Below are positions 43,811-54,700 of a stretch of 64,000 bases of DNA, piece after piece (position 1 is the stretch's first letter; each line of letters opens with the position of its first letter). Under the pieces are notes generated by a model. It was not told the DNA's origin. It made no database searches and saw only the letters and a list, made by a program, of their open reading frames with translations. The position numbers and the translations under genes are program-made. The stretch comes from Aliikangiella coralliicola (GTDB lineage Bacteria; Pseudomonadota; Gammaproteobacteria; Enterobacterales; Kangiellaceae), in the NCBI RefSeq assembly GCF_007004725.1, contig NZ_ML660163.1, positions 390,915-454,914 of the forward strand, given 5' to 3'.

Positions 43811-44767
43811 TTAACCTTCTACTCGATTTAATTTCTCTCCCCCTAAAAAACTCTGAATATTATCGGCAACACCATCGATTAATCGCTGTTGCGCCTGCAT
43901 GCTACCCCAGGCGATATGATGGGTAAGCGTTAAATTGGGAATATCATTTTTCAGCAGAGGATGATCAATCTCGGGAGGTTCGTTATCTAAAACGTCAATA
44001 ATTGCGTGGGCAATATGCTTAGACTTTAATGAGGATACGAGAGCATCAGAATCAACGATCGGCCCACGGGCGGTATTGATAAAAATACTACCTCTTTTCA
44101 TTTGATCGAATGTTTTTTGATTAAAAAGACTTTTGGTATCTTCTGTTAACGGGCAGTGCACAGATACTACGTCGGCAGTTGCCAACATTTCTTCAAATGC
44201 GATTCTGCCTGCACGAACATTAGTAGCGCCCGGCCTTTCCGAAATGACGATTTTCATAGCGAAAGCTTCTGCTAATTTTGCAACCGCCGCCCCTAAATTT
44301 CCAAATCCCAGGATACCGAGTGTTTTGCCTGAGAGTTCATTGATCGGCGCATCAATCTGGCAAAAAGTCTGACTTTGGTGCCAGGGTCTTCGTCGATTAT
44401 TGCCGAGGTAGAATTCAACATTGTTTACCACATTTAGCAGGTAAGCAAATATGTGTTGTGCGACGGATTGAGTTGAATAACCTGACACATTGGTTACAGC
44501 AATGTTATGTTTTTTTGCTGCAATCAGATCGACATTATTGGTTCCTGTCGCTGTTACACAAATAAGTTTTAGATTGGGAAGTTGCGCTAAACAAGCTGCA
44601 TCGAGTTCGACTTTGTTGGTTAAGACTATATCCGCAGATTTTGCTTTGTCGACTATTTCTGAGTTTGTTGTATGAGAGAAAAAAACCAGTTCATCAACAG
44701 CGTTATGTACGCAACTAAAATCAATACTTTTATCAATAGTGGCATAATCGAGAAAAACCGCTTTCAT
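43811..44767 (-). CDS. D-2-hydroxyacid dehydrogenase (glycerate dehydrogenase-like)
   Basis: 318 aa NAD-dependent enzyme. KTLGILGFGNLGAAVAKLA is the nucleotide-binding loop; INTARGPIVDSDALV and LTHHIAWGSMQAQQRL carry the catalytic Arg/Glu/His set of the family (ARG, the E in NEPPEIDHP, H in HHIAW). ISERPGATN after the second strand suggests NAD rather than NADP. The closest functional match is hydroxypyruvate/glycerate dehydrogenase (HprA). Its place directly after truB is where many relatives have rpsO and pnp. The stop is near a 145-nt gap with no clear terminator. Substrate is assigned by family only. Confidence 0.85.
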   Translation of the reverse strand: MKAVFLDYATIDKSIDFSCVHNAVDELVFFSHTTNSEIVDKAKSADIVLTNKVELDAACLAQLPNLKLICVTATGTNNVDLIAAKKHNIAVTNVSGYSTQSVAQHIFAYLLNVVNNVEFYLGNNRRRPWHQSQTFCQIDAPINELSGKTLGILGFGNLGAAVAKLAEAFAMKIVISERPGATNVRAGRIAFEEMLATADVVSVHCPLTEDTKSLFNQKTFDQMKRGSIFINTARGPIVDSDALVSSLKSKHIAHAIIDVLDNEPPEIDHPLLKNDIPNLTLTHHIAWGSMQAQQRLIDGVADNIQSFLGGEKLNRVEG

Positions 44768-44871
44768 AACTTAGCTACCAATTTTTTTCTAATCGAATGA
44801 GTTTGTGGGGATTTACGATGACATGAACACGTTATCCGAAAAATACCTGATTCTATGAAATTTACACTCAG

Positions 44872-45780
44872 TTATCTAACAACAAGCCGCTTAGGAGCCA
44901 GCATTAACTCTTTGTCCACCTCAGCAATACCGATAAACTCATCATCTTCATTATAAACTCGAATATAGTCGCCTTGCTCCAGATCTGGATACACTACCGC
45001 CTGCCCTTGCAAAAAATAATGTTCGCTATCTGCATCTAGTACTGCTTCATCTAAATGCATTACAGAACTATCCATGGGCAAGAGATATTGATCCAGACTC
45101 ACACCTTCATCTCTATCTGCTTCAAGCTGCTCCATAGTCACCATATCCTCAACCGGATAATCTGCAACAAAAGAACGATGCAGTTCGGTCACGTGGGCCC
45201 CACACTCCAAAACCTGACCAAGGTCATCAACAATGTTACGAATGTAAGTTCCTTTACTACATTCTATTTCTAATTCAACTTCATCTTCTTCAAATCGAAG
45301 TAGTTCAAGATGAAAGACTGAAATCTCACGAGCCTCCCGTTCAATTTCAATTCCCTGGCGAGCTAACTTATATAAAGGTTGACCTTTGTGCTTTAACGCG
45401 GAAAACATTGAAGGGACTTGCAAAATGTCACCACGAAATTGGTCAAGCGCTTTGAGTAGTTTCTTTTCAGAAACATTGGCTGGTTTTGTTTCGATTGTTT
45501 CGCCCGTCGAATCACAGCTATCTGTGCGTACACCTAACTTTGCGACTACGCGATAACCCTTATCAGATTCGAGTAAAAACTGGGAAAACTTTGTTGCTTC
45601 TCCAAAACAGATTGGAAGCATCCCGGTAGCGAGAGGGTCGAGTGCACCGGTATGTCCTGCCTTAGCAGCAAAAAAAAGTTGTTTGACTTGCTGCAAAGCT
45701 TTGTTTGAACTGATTCCTTGAGGTTTATTAAGTAGCAGTATGCCGTTAACTTTACGGCCTTTGGCGCGACGTCTGCCCAT
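44872..45780 (-). CDS. truB: tRNA pseudouridine(55) synthase
   Basis: 302 aa. It forms pseudouridine 55 in the T-loop of tRNAs. GILLLNKPQGISSN opens the catalytic domain, and the catalytic aspartate is in GHTGALDPLATGMLP. GTYIRNIVDDLGQVLECGAHVTELHR is the TruB motif III. A PUA-like C-terminus (~245-302) ends VDKELMLAPKRLVV. It is the last gene of the rimP-nusA-infB-rbfA-truB run on the minus strand, 45 nt after rbfA. Confidence 0.96.
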   Translation of the reverse strand: MGRRRAKGRKVNGILLLNKPQGISSNKALQQVKQLFFAAKAGHTGALDPLATGMLPICFGEATKFSQFLLESDKGYRVVAKLGVRTDSCDSTGETIETKPANVSEKKLLKALDQFRGDILQVPSMFSALKHKGQPLYKLARQGIEIEREAREISVFHLELLRFEEDEVELEIECSKGTYIRNIVDDLGQVLECGAHVTELHRSFVADYPVEDMVTMEQLEADRDEGVSLDQYLLPMDSSVMHLDEAVLDADSEHYFLQGQAVVYPDLEQGDYIRVYNEDDEFIGIAEVDKELMLAPKRLVVR

Positions 45781-45825
45781 CGGTGCTCTCTTGAATTATG
45801 TATTTTTGAAACTAAATCTTCAGAA

Positions 45826-46221
45826 CTATTCGCTTTCGCCTTCCGCGGCATCAGCATCAGAATCTTTGTCGCGAGCTTTTTTAATCAGTGCAGAAAGCTC
45901 ACTGCCGCGCGCGATAGATTTATCGAACTCAAATTTTATTTGCGGAACAACCCTGAGCTTCATTCTCTTGCCGATTAGTCCACGAATAAAACCTGCAGCA
46001 TTATTTAGCACATCCAGCGCTACTTTGATGGATTTTTTATCCTCATCAATTCCAAGGAAGGTGACAAAAACAGTTGAGTAGCAAAGGTCTCGCGAAACTT
46101 CAACGGCGGAAACAGTGACCATTCCCACACGAGGATCTTTAATTTCCATTTGAATGATTTGAGCCAGTTCCCGTTGTAACTGTTCGGAAACTCGATCGGT
46201 CCGATTAAATTCTCTAGCCAT
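45826..46221 (-). CDS. rbfA: Ribosome-binding factor A
   Basis: 131 aa KH-fold protein that helps mature the 30S subunit and is needed at low temperature. It starts REFNRTDRVSEQLQRELA, with IKDPRVGMVTVSAVEVSRDLCYSTVFV (split here: KDPRVGMVTVSAVEVS) and LRVVPQIKFEFD. An acidic, disordered tail (SDADAAEGESE) is longer than in E. coli. It follows infB after a terminator hairpin at 46327-46352 and precedes truB. Start by family. Confidence 0.95.
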   Translation of the reverse strand: MAREFNRTDRVSEQLQRELAQIIQMEIKDPRVGMVTVSAVEVSRDLCYSTVFVTFLGIDEDKKSIKVALDVLNNAAGFIRGLIGKRMKLRVVPQIKFEFDKSIARGSELSALIKKARDKDSDADAAEGESE

Positions 46222-46326
46222 GACTACCTGATTATTTAACTAATGAGTGCTGCATTTATGCTAAGCACTAATTTTCTATCTCTAACTAAAATTATCAGTT
46301 TAATGACTGACAATCCGGGTTTAAGT

Positions 46327-46352
46327 AAAAGACAGGCAAATGCCTGTCTTTT
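46327..46352. terminator. Strong hairpin between infB and rbfA
   Basis: AAAAGACAGGCA and TGCCTGTCTTTT form a perfect stem with flanking A- and T-runs. It reads as a terminator on the minus strand, inside what is usually one operon. Confidence 0.85.
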
Positions 46353-46443
46353 TATGTTGCTTTTAATTACAGCTACCTGACAGTGATGCTAATTTACCTG
46401 AAAAACACTTGCCTGAACTGCTATTAGTTCGCCCGAACAAAAA

Positions 46444-49059
46444 CTATAAAGTACGCGCAACTTCTACAATTTCAAATACTTCGATCTGGTCGCCGACCTT
46501 CACATCATTGTAATTCTTAACGCCGATACCACATTCCATACCGTTACGAACTTCATTGGCATCATCTTTAAATCGACGTAAAGACTCTAGCTCACCTTCG
46601 TAGATAACAACATTATCGCGTAATACGCGAATTGGATTGTTACGCTTCACGATGCCTTCAATAACCATACAACCGGCAATCGCACCGAGCTTAGGCGATT
46701 TGAACACATCACGAACTTCTGCCAGACCGATAATTTCTTGCTTCTTCTCCGGTGAAAGCATGCCTGACATCGCTGCTTTTACCTCATCAATTACATCATA
46801 AATAACACTGTAATAGCGTAAATCAACACCCTCGCGTTCGACAGCTTTTCTTGCAGTCGCATCGGCTCGAACATTAAAACCAACGACAATCGCATTTGAA
46901 GCCGACGCCAGCGTAATGTCAGTTTCAGTAATCGCACCAACGCCAGAAGAAATTACATTAACCTGAATTTCCTCAGTCGCTAATTCTAATAATGAACTTT
47001 GCAACGCTTCTGATGAACCTTGTACATCAGCTTTAACAATAACATTAAGCGCCAGCTTTTCGTCTGATCCCATGTTAGAAAACATGTTTTCTAGCTTAGA
47101 CTTTTGCTGCTTGGCCATTTGTAAATCTTTATATTTACCTTGGCGGAAGTTAGCGACTTCCCTTGCCTTACGCTCATCAGGAACAACAGAAATTTCATCA
47201 CCAGCTTCAGGAACACCAGACAATCCAAGCACTTCCACCGGAATCGACGGCCCGGCACTGTCAGTCGGTTTTCCATTTTCATCATTTAAAGCTCTTACAC
47301 GACCGTAATGGAATCCAGCTAACAATATGTCACCCGGCTTTAATTCGCCAGATTGAACCAACACAGATGCAACAACACCGCGCCCCTTGTCTAATCGAGA
47401 TTCAATAACAATCCCTTTCGCCGGACCTGCATTGATCGCTTTCAATTCTTGTAATTCCGCGACCAGGGAAATCGTTTCGAGTAAATCCTCAACTCCTTCA
47501 CCAGTTTTTGCTGACACATGAACAAACGGGATATCTCCGCCCCAGTCCTCTGGAATCACGTCATGCTGAGACAATTCATTCTTAACTCTGTCTGGATCGG
47601 CTTCTTCTTTATCGATTTTATTCACAGCGACTATCATTTGAACGCCTGCAGCTTTTGAATGCTGAACCGCTTCAATGGTTTGAGGCATTACACCATCGTC
47701 AGCCGCAACCACAAGAATGACGATATCTGTGGCGTTAGCACCACGAGCACGCATTGCAGTAAATGCCGCGTGACCCGGTGTATCAAGGAAGGTAACCGAG
47801 CCTTTTCCAGTAGATACATTGTACGCACCAATATGCTGGGTAATTCCACCCGCTTCGCCATCAGCAACTTTACTTTCACGAATGTGGTCGAGCAATGAGG
47901 TTTTTCCGTGGTCTACATGTCCCATAATGGTAACAACGGGAGCTCGGCTCGTTTCTTCACCTTCGTTGACACTTGACTCTAATAAAGCCAGTTCTGCCGC
48001 ATTTTCTGCCAACAGTACGACCTCGTAACCCATCTCTTCCGCAACTAGCTGCGCAGTTTCCTGGTCAATGGTCTGGTTAATGGTCGCCATACTACCAAGC
48101 CCCATCATGGCCTTAATAACCTCGGTAGCTTTTACAGACATTTTTTGCGCCAAATCGCCGACGGTAATCGACTCTGGAATAGACACAGGTTGTTTAGCAA
48201 CACCTTTGGTCGGTTTTTGAAACTCATGTTTCATTGATTTTGGTGCTACCATTGGCCTTCTTTCTTCGGATAATTTTTTATCGTCTTTAAATTTACGGTG
48301 AACCGGACGTTTGAATTCAGACAACATATCTGCTGGAGTGTCTGAATCATCACGGGATTTCTTTTTCTTCTTACGTTTTTTCTTACGCGATTTATCTGCC
48401 AATGTATCGGCTGGAGGAGCGGCGGGAGGCACCGCACCTTTACGTATTGGTCTTTTGGTTTTCTTATCTTCTTCAGGCTCTACAACAAGCTCAAATTCTT
48501 CATTTTTTGCTTTTTCTTCCGCCTGCTTTTGGGTCTCAACCTCTGCTTGAGCTCGCGCTTCAACTTCAGCCTGCGCTCTCGCTTCTGCTTCGGCTCGGGC
48601 CATTGCTTCTGCTTGCGCTTTAGCTTTAGCTTCCTCCGCGGCAGCTTGCTGAGCTTTGAGATTTTCTTCTTGTAGCTCTGGCTCAACTGGTGTTTCTTCT
48701 ACTACCTCAGGAACAACCAGTTCTTCTGAAGGACTCGATTCTTCAACATCAGCACGCTTAACGTAAGTTCGCTTCTTACGAACTTCAACATTAACCGTCT
48801 TAGACTTTCCGCCTGTTCCAGCCATTTTAAGCGAACTTTTTGTCGTTCTCTTAAGGGTAATTTTCTTGGGCCCCAAAGCAGCACTGGCAGATTCGCCATG
48901 ACTCTTCTTCAGGTGCGCCAATAGTGTTTTCTTCTGTTCATCTGATACCGCATCGTTCGGCCCAGACAAGTCAACGCCGGCATCTTTCATTTGCTCTAGC
49001 AACTTATCTATCGGTGTTCCGACGATTTTTGCGAGTTTTTCTACTGTCACTTCAGACAT
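46444..49059 (-). CDS. infB: Translation initiation factor IF-2
   Basis: 871 aa GTPase that brings fMet-tRNA to the 30S subunit. An IF2-N domain (1-50) is followed by a charged, repeat-rich linker (Ala/Glu/Lys blocks at ~120-195 and a Lys/Arg run KKKRKKKKK), a second IF2-N-like segment (~300-350), and the G domain from about residue 378 ([24 protein letters not shown]), then domains II-IV with [15 protein letters not shown]. Length is normal for gammaproteobacteria. The AGGGGGG ribosome site is strong. It is 24 nt after nusA, in the classical order; an initiator tRNA gene heads the same block. Confidence 0.97.
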   Translation of the reverse strand: MSEVTVEKLAKIVGTPIDKLLEQMKDAGVDLSGPNDAVSDEQKKTLLAHLKKSHGESASAALGPKKITLKRTTKSSLKMAGTGGKSKTVNVEVRKKRTYVKRADVEESSPSEELVVPEVVEETPVEPELQEENLKAQQAAAEEAKAKAQAEAMARAEAEARAQAEVEARAQAEVETQKQAEEKAKNEEFELVVEPEEDKKTKRPIRKGAVPPAAPPADTLADKSRKKKRKKKKKSRDDSDTPADMLSEFKRPVHRKFKDDKKLSEERRPMVAPKSMKHEFQKPTKGVAKQPVSIPESITVGDLAQKMSVKATEVIKAMMGLGSMATINQTIDQETAQLVAEEMGYEVVLLAENAAELALLESSVNEGEETSRAPVVTIMGHVDHGKTSLLDHIRESKVADGEAGGITQHIGAYNVSTGKGSVTFLDTPGHAAFTAMRARGANATDIVILVVAADDGVMPQTIEAVQHSKAAGVQMIVAVNKIDKEEADPDRVKNELSQHDVIPEDWGGDIPFVHVSAKTGEGVEDLLETISLVAELQELKAINAGPAKGIVIESRLDKGRGVVASVLVQSGELKPGDILLAGFHYGRVRALNDENGKPTDSAGPSIPVEVLGLSGVPEAGDEISVVPDERKAREVANFRQGKYKDLQMAKQQKSKLENMFSNMGSDEKLALNVIVKADVQGSSEALQSSLLELATEEIQVNVISSGVGAITETDITLASASNAIVVGFNVRADATARKAVEREGVDLRYYSVIYDVIDEVKAAMSGMLSPEKKQEIIGLAEVRDVFKSPKLGAIAGCMVIEGIVKRNNPIRVLRDNVVIYEGELESLRRFKDDANEVRNGMECGIGVKNYNDVKVGDQIEVFEIVEVARTL

Positions 49060-49083
49060 AAATCCCCCCTAAGAACTAGGATG

Positions 49084-50577
49084 CTACTCAGCAAACCATG
49101 GCGCTCGAGCTGTCATAATTAATTGCGCAGCTCGTTCTTCATCTATTTCCGGAATATCAATTAATTCATCAACAGCTTGCTCTGCTAAATCTTCCATCGT
49201 AATAATTCCTTTGCTCGCCAATACAAATGCAAGGTGACGATCCATACCATCCATATTTAACAAATCTTCCGCAGGCTCAGAATCCTCAAGCTTTTCCTCA
49301 GACGCTATCGCTTTAGTTAGCAACGTGTCTTTGGCTCTGGCTTTTAGGGCCTCAATGAGTTCTTCATCAAAACCTTCAATATCGAGCATTTCAGACTGTG
49401 GCACATAAGCCACTTCTTCAACGGTGGTAAAACCTTCTTGAGCAAGTACTTCCGCTAATTCTTCATCAACATCAAGCTCTTTAATAAATAGCTCAATCAG
49501 TTCTTGATTTTCTTCTTTGCTCTTTGTGTCAGCTTCTTCTAACGTCATTACGTTTAAAGTCCAGCCGGTTAACTGACTGGCTAAACGAACGTTTTGACCA
49601 TTCCGGCCTATCGCCTGTGCCAACTGATCTTCGGCGACGGCTATATCCATGGTATTTTTGTCTTCATCAACGATGATAGAAGCGACCTCTGCCGGAGCCA
49701 TGGCGTTAATAACAAACTGAGCTGAATTATCATCAAATAGGACAATATCAATTCTCTCGCCTGCCAGCTCACCAGATACTGCCTGAACTCTAGAACCACG
49801 CATACCAACACAAGCCCCGACCGGGTCGATGCGCTTATCATTTGTTTTTACAGCGATTTTAGCCCGCGAACCAGGATCTCTAGCAGCCCCTTTTAGCTCA
49901 ATCACTTCTTCAGCGATTTCAGGCACTTCGATGCGGAACAATTCGATAAGCATAGCCGCATTTGCACGGCTAACGAACAGCTGAGGCCCTCTCACTTCAG
50001 GTTTAATCGCATAAAGCAATCCGCGAACTCTATCACCGGCTCTGACGGCTTCTCGGGGCATCATTTCTTCTTTGGGGATTATTGCTTCGGCGTTATTTCC
50101 CAGGTCAAGAATAATAGAATCACGGTTAGTCTTTTTGACAACCCCCGTAACCAACTCACCAACTCTAGATTCAAACGCTTCAAGCACTTTTGCTCGCTCG
50201 GCTTCTCGAACTTTTTGCACAATAACCTGTTTGGCGGTTTGTGCAGCAATTCGTCCAAACGCAATCGACTCAATCTGTTCTTCAACATATCCGCCGACTT
50301 CGGCTTCAGGAGAATCATATTGTGCAGCTTCGAGTGTAATTTCGGCTAATGGATTTTCCAAAATTTGCTCTTCAGGATCAACAATCAGCCAACGGCGAAA
50401 AGTATCATAATCACCAGTTGTTCTGTCAATCGCCACACGAACTTCAATATCAATACCTTGCTTCTTTTTGGTTGCCGTTGCGATTGCAGCTTCTAACGCC
50501 TGAAATATAATTTCCTTATCGACATCTTTTTCGTTCGATACGGCGTCTACAACTAATAAAATTTCTTTATTACTCAT
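49084..50577 (-). CDS. nusA: Transcription termination/antitermination factor NusA
   Basis: 497 aa. An N-terminal RNAP-binding domain (1-130) precedes S1 (~135-200; [21 protein letters not shown], split as [16 protein letters not shown]), two KH domains (~230-345; [17 protein letters not shown] and [15 protein letters not shown]) and two acidic AR1/AR2 repeats to the end. It modulates pausing and termination and takes part in antitermination and rRNA transcription. rimP precedes it by 40 nt and infB follows, the standard operon. Nothing unusual. Confidence 0.97.
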   Translation of the reverse strand: MSNKEILLVVDAVSNEKDVDKEIIFQALEAAIATATKKKQGIDIEVRVAIDRTTGDYDTFRRWLIVDPEEQILENPLAEITLEAAQYDSPEAEVGGYVEEQIESIAFGRIAAQTAKQVIVQKVREAERAKVLEAFESRVGELVTGVVKKTNRDSIILDLGNNAEAIIPKEEMMPREAVRAGDRVRGLLYAIKPEVRGPQLFVSRANAAMLIELFRIEVPEIAEEVIELKGAARDPGSRAKIAVKTNDKRIDPVGACVGMRGSRVQAVSGELAGERIDIVLFDDNSAQFVINAMAPAEVASIIVDEDKNTMDIAVAEDQLAQAIGRNGQNVRLASQLTGWTLNVMTLEEADTKSKEENQELIELFIKELDVDEELAEVLAQEGFTTVEEVAYVPQSEMLDIEGFDEELIEALKARAKDTLLTKAIASEEKLEDSEPAEDLLNMDGMDRHLAFVLASKGIITMEDLAEQAVDELIDIPEIDEERAAQLIMTARAPWFAE

Positions 50578-50617
50578 AACTTTACAAGCCTCAATATAAA
50601 AACCTTAACCCTGCCTG

Positions 50618-51073
50618 TTAGTCAAACTCTGCAACCAGGTTGGCCTTGTCAACATCACTAAAATCTAAAATATAATTTTGATTATCTACACTTACAGTTA
50701 GCTGCTCTTTATCAACCTCAAGCAACTTACCCTTAAATTTTCTTCTACCGTCAACTCCGACATGACAACGTAAGTTAACAACACGACCGACAAACTGACT
50801 AAAATGCGCAAGCGTAAATAAAGGTCTCTCTAATCCCGGCGACGATACTTCTAAAGTATATTGACTGGAAATCGGATCTTCCACTTCCAAAATACCGCTC
50901 GCTTGATGACTTACGCTAGCACAATCATCAACATTTATTCCATTTTCGTGATCAATATAAATTCTAAGAACAGAATGTTTACCCTGGGAAATATATTCAA
51001 TACCCAAAAACTCATAACCAAGCGCTTCTGCTGACGGGCGTAACATTTCTGTTAACTGATCTACTTTTGCCAT
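50618..51073 (-). CDS. rimP: Ribosome maturation factor RimP
   Basis: 151 aa, needed for 30S assembly. It starts KVDQLTEMLRPSAEALGYEF, with the GIEYISQGKHSVLRIYID, INVDDCASVSHQASGILE and YTLEVSSPGLERPLF blocks of the family. It is the first protein gene of the metY-rimP-nusA-infB block. Two hairpin terminators (51213-51237 and 51436-51459) lie between the tRNA and this gene, so a separate promoter is likely in 51074-51210. Confidence 0.95.
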   Translation of the reverse strand: MAKVDQLTEMLRPSAEALGYEFLGIEYISQGKHSVLRIYIDHENGINVDDCASVSHQASGILEVEDPISSQYTLEVSSPGLERPLFTLAHFSQFVGRVVNLRCHVGVDGRRKFKGKLLEVDKEQLTVSVDNQNYILDFSDVDKANLVAEFD

Positions 51074-51212
51074 AATTTCACTCGTGTTACTCTATTGCCA
51101 TCAATACAGCAGTGTGGCATCTGAAGCTGCCTTAATTGTTGCAATCAGCTCACTTATTGTCCACTCTTATCTACTGGCACTTATGACCTAATCATTATTA
51201 AATGGCATAAAT

Positions 51213-51237
51213 AAAAAATGGGCACATAAGGCCCATT
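51213..51237 (-). terminator. Second terminator between tRNA-fMet and rimP
   Basis: On the minus strand AATGGGC, a 7-nt loop and GCCCATT are followed by TTTTTTATTT. Confidence 0.8.
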
Positions 51238-51435
51238 CTTAAATACTTCTGGAAACCAACTTATCATACCTGAGTATAAGAGATGGCACCTTATGGTACT
51301 GTGTTGGAACCAGTTTTAACAAACCAGTTACCTTTGAGCCGATTGTTATCAAACCAACAGTTATTTAATTCCTGCGGATAAACAAACGATTTAAAACAAA
51401 ATACTATTGTAGTCGAACAACTTTTGTTTGACCTA

Positions 51436-51459
51436 CGAAAAAGCCCCATATAGGGGCTT
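51436..51459 (-). terminator. Terminator just after tRNA-fMet
   Basis: On the minus strand AAGCCCC, a 5-nt loop, GGGGCTT and TTTTC, 18 nt past the tRNA CCA end. Confidence 0.85.
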
Positions 51460-51476
51460 CTTCGACTACAAGAATT

Positions 51477-51553
<77 letters not shown>

Positions 51554-51567
51554 TCAATGTGGACGGA

Positions 51568-51596
51568 ATTCTAACGAAAGCTCACAGCAATAACAA
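51568..51596 (-). promoter_or_regulatory. Sigma-70 promoter of tRNA-fMet
   Basis: TTGTTA, a 17-nt spacer and TAGAAT on the minus strand; the tRNA 5' end is 15 nt past the -10. A second, weaker pair (TTGAGG/GATAAT) lies ~110 nt further upstream. Confidence 0.6.
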
Positions 51597-51716
51597 GTAA
51601 TATTATCAATTCATTCAGAATTTTTCACCTGTTCCTATATTAATTGGTTAAATTACCAGCGGTTAGCAGCATTATCGCGCTAAATCAGGTATCCTCAAGG
51701 CAAAAGGAAGGTTCTT

Positions 51717-51745
51717 TTGTACCAGGTGAATTCATCTGGTATAAG
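51717..51745 (+). promoter_or_regulatory. Promoter with overlapping 22-bp palindrome, for the large sensor gene
   Basis: TTGTAC (51717-51722), 17-nt spacer, TATAAG (51740-51745). The palindrome TACCAGG-TGAATTCA-TCTGGTA, one mismatch per arm, covers 51720-51741, that is, the whole spacer. The gene starts at 51778. A repressor or autoregulatory site is likely. Confidence 0.6.
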
Positions 51746-51777
51746 ACATAAGACACCAGAACATCAGGGCATTCGAT

Positions 51778-54700
51778 TTGAATAAAATTTTATTATTCTT
51801 CCTGGCAAATCTAATCATTATTCCGTGCCTCAAATCAGAAAGCACAACCAGCTTAATTAAACAGACTGGGTTTCGACAGTACGCCACCGATCAGGGATTA
51901 AGTCATAATACGGTTACCCACTTTCTCCAGGATCGTAAGGGCTTCATGTGGATTTCAACCACCGCTGGTCTCAATCGGCTGGACGGTAATAAGATTGAGG
52001 CAATCCAGGGTCCTGATCAAATATTGTTCGGCAATTCTATCAATCATCTGATACAGGACTCAAAGGGTAAAATTTGGGCCAGCACCTATGGAGGTTTAAT
52101 CCGCCTTGCTCACAACCAAGGTGACGGCCAAGTCTATCAACTACCTTCATTTGCATCAGAACCCGACCAGAAAAATTATACAATCGCGATTATTGAAGCA
52201 GAACCGGAAAAATTCTGGATTGTATCTTGGGAAGGAATCTACCAATTAAATACCAGAGACAAAGAAATTCACGCATTTCCTTCGATGAAAGAGCTGCTCA
52301 ACAAGGGTATTTATATAAAGACAGCTTTTGAAGATAAAAACATTATCTGGCTGGGCACTACAAATGGCTTATATCAATTTAATAAACGTGATTCCTCATT
52401 ACGCCAATATCCGCTGACAAAAAGTCTCAACCAGTCAGCAATCGACCAACTACTTAAAATTGACAATGAAAAAATGTTGCTGGTTTCAGGCCAAAACCTG
52501 TTTCGAATTAACTTGAAGGAGTCAGAGCAAGCGGCAGAGTTATTGATGACCGAACAATTAATTACCAGTATGGTGAAATTTGGGCAAAGTGTTTTTCTTT
52601 CATTCAAAGACAGGCTTTATCGATATGAAACCTATAGTGGAACTATCTCTCATTTGTTTTCACTTTCAGAAATACTACCTAAATACACTAACTACACCAT
52701 TACAAAACTATTCCTGGATAAAAATCACAAGCTGTGGCTCGGCACCAACAGTCAAGGCGCTTATGTCTGGGATCCCCAAAGCTTACACTTCCAATCGATC
52801 TATACCTTAACTCAAAACCCCGAAATAAAGCTGAACGATAACAGCGTTTGGAGTTTTGTAGAGGAGTCTCCCGGAAACTTTTGGATCGGAACCGAGATGG
52901 GACTGAACTACCTATCGTCAAGTGAGGGCACATTAGAGTCACACCTCGCTCTTGATAAATATAACTTATCATCACAGCAAGCCCGTATATTTTTTATCCA
53001 AAAAGATGGAGATACTCTCTGGCTGGCAACCGCTAACGGATTAATAAAATACCAACCGAAAGAAAAAAAGCTGGAGGTGTATCGTCCCAAAAAGCTCTCA
53101 CCAGATACCGACTTTTTTATTTACTCGATTGCGCTAACCGATCTAGGTGATATTTGGTTAGCAACACAACAAGGCGCGCTGAAGTTTAGCCCCAAAACTA
53201 AAAAGTTCGACTATGAAAACCAGCTAATGACGCCGGATAATATCGAAATATCAAGTTTTGTTCGCTATCAGGATAACCTGTTATGGTTCGGATTTAAAAG
53301 TAGTTTAATCTCATACGATTACCGACAAAAAATTCGCAAAGAAGTTTTCAAGGCAAGACATAAAAGCCGAAATGTCGATCTATTCCTGACGGACTTTTAT
53401 CTTGATAAAGAGAAAAAGCAGCTCTGGACAGCATTTAGTGGAGAAGGAATTTACGTCACTGATCTAACGGCGACTGAGAATAATGTTATCAGGCATTTCA
53501 GCCCAAGAAATGGTTTTGTTGACAATGTTGTTTACTCGCTACTACCGGACAAAGACTATTTGTGGGCAACCACTCACTCAGGTCTGGCAAAAATAAATCT
53601 GCAAACTTTCAATTACCTTATGTTTGATTTTTACAATGGTTTACCGGGAAATGAATTTAACGAGGGAGCTAGCAGTAAAACAAGTTCCGGCGATTTAATG
53701 TTTGGCAGCACCAATGGAATTCTAATCATTGAACCTGATAAGCTTAGTTTACCTGATGAACGCATTTCGCCGCTAATAACGGCAGTTCAATTACGTGATA
53801 AAGTAATACTTTCCAGCGACATCGATTGGTCCGAACGAAATGTCATATTACCCAAACATGAAAATTTAATTACTTTTCATTTATCAGTACTAGATTATTT
53901 GACGCCGCAAAAATGGCAATATGAGTATTGGCTAACGGGAGTAGAGCAAACAAAACCTCAACTCGTTTCCGCCAGCGAACTAACGATTGGAGACTTATCT
54001 GCAGGAAACTACCAATTAAATGTTCGCGCAGTACTTCCGAACTATCAATATTTTTCTAAAATAGAAAGTATTCCCTTTTCTGTAGAAGCACCGCTATGGA
54101 TGTCGGTCAAATTTCAAACTGCCGCCTACTTGCTATTAGCCATTTTAATTTTTTGGTACCTTTATCGACGAGGCAATGTTAAACGAACACTGGTCAACTT
54201 GTGCAAAGAATTACAGGAAAAAGAAAAGCGTTTAGAACTGGCTCTTTTAGATAAGCGCCGTGGTGTTTGGGACTGGCAAAGGAATAGCAGTAAGTCAAAA
54301 AATTCTACAATAACCATAACCATGACTGAGGACGATGAGATTGTAATGACTATGTCTAAATATGAGTCATACATTCATCATCAGGACGTAGATAATGTCA
54401 AGCAAGCATGGGAAAAATTCATTAACGGAAATGATAACGCCATCAAAATGGTTTATCGAGTCTTCTTCTTCGAAGAATGGGTTTGGACCAAACTATATGG
54501 GCGGGTTTACCAGAGAGATGAAGAAGGACGCCCAATCAGAGCCACAGGCACCTGGTTAGATATTAGCGAAGAAAAAAAAGCAGAAACGAAATTAAATTTA
54601 TACAAACAAGCGGTTTATAGCACTCGTGATGTCATCATCATTGCCAACAGTAAACTCGACATAGCTGTCGTTAACAATGCTTACCATGTACAGACTGGTT

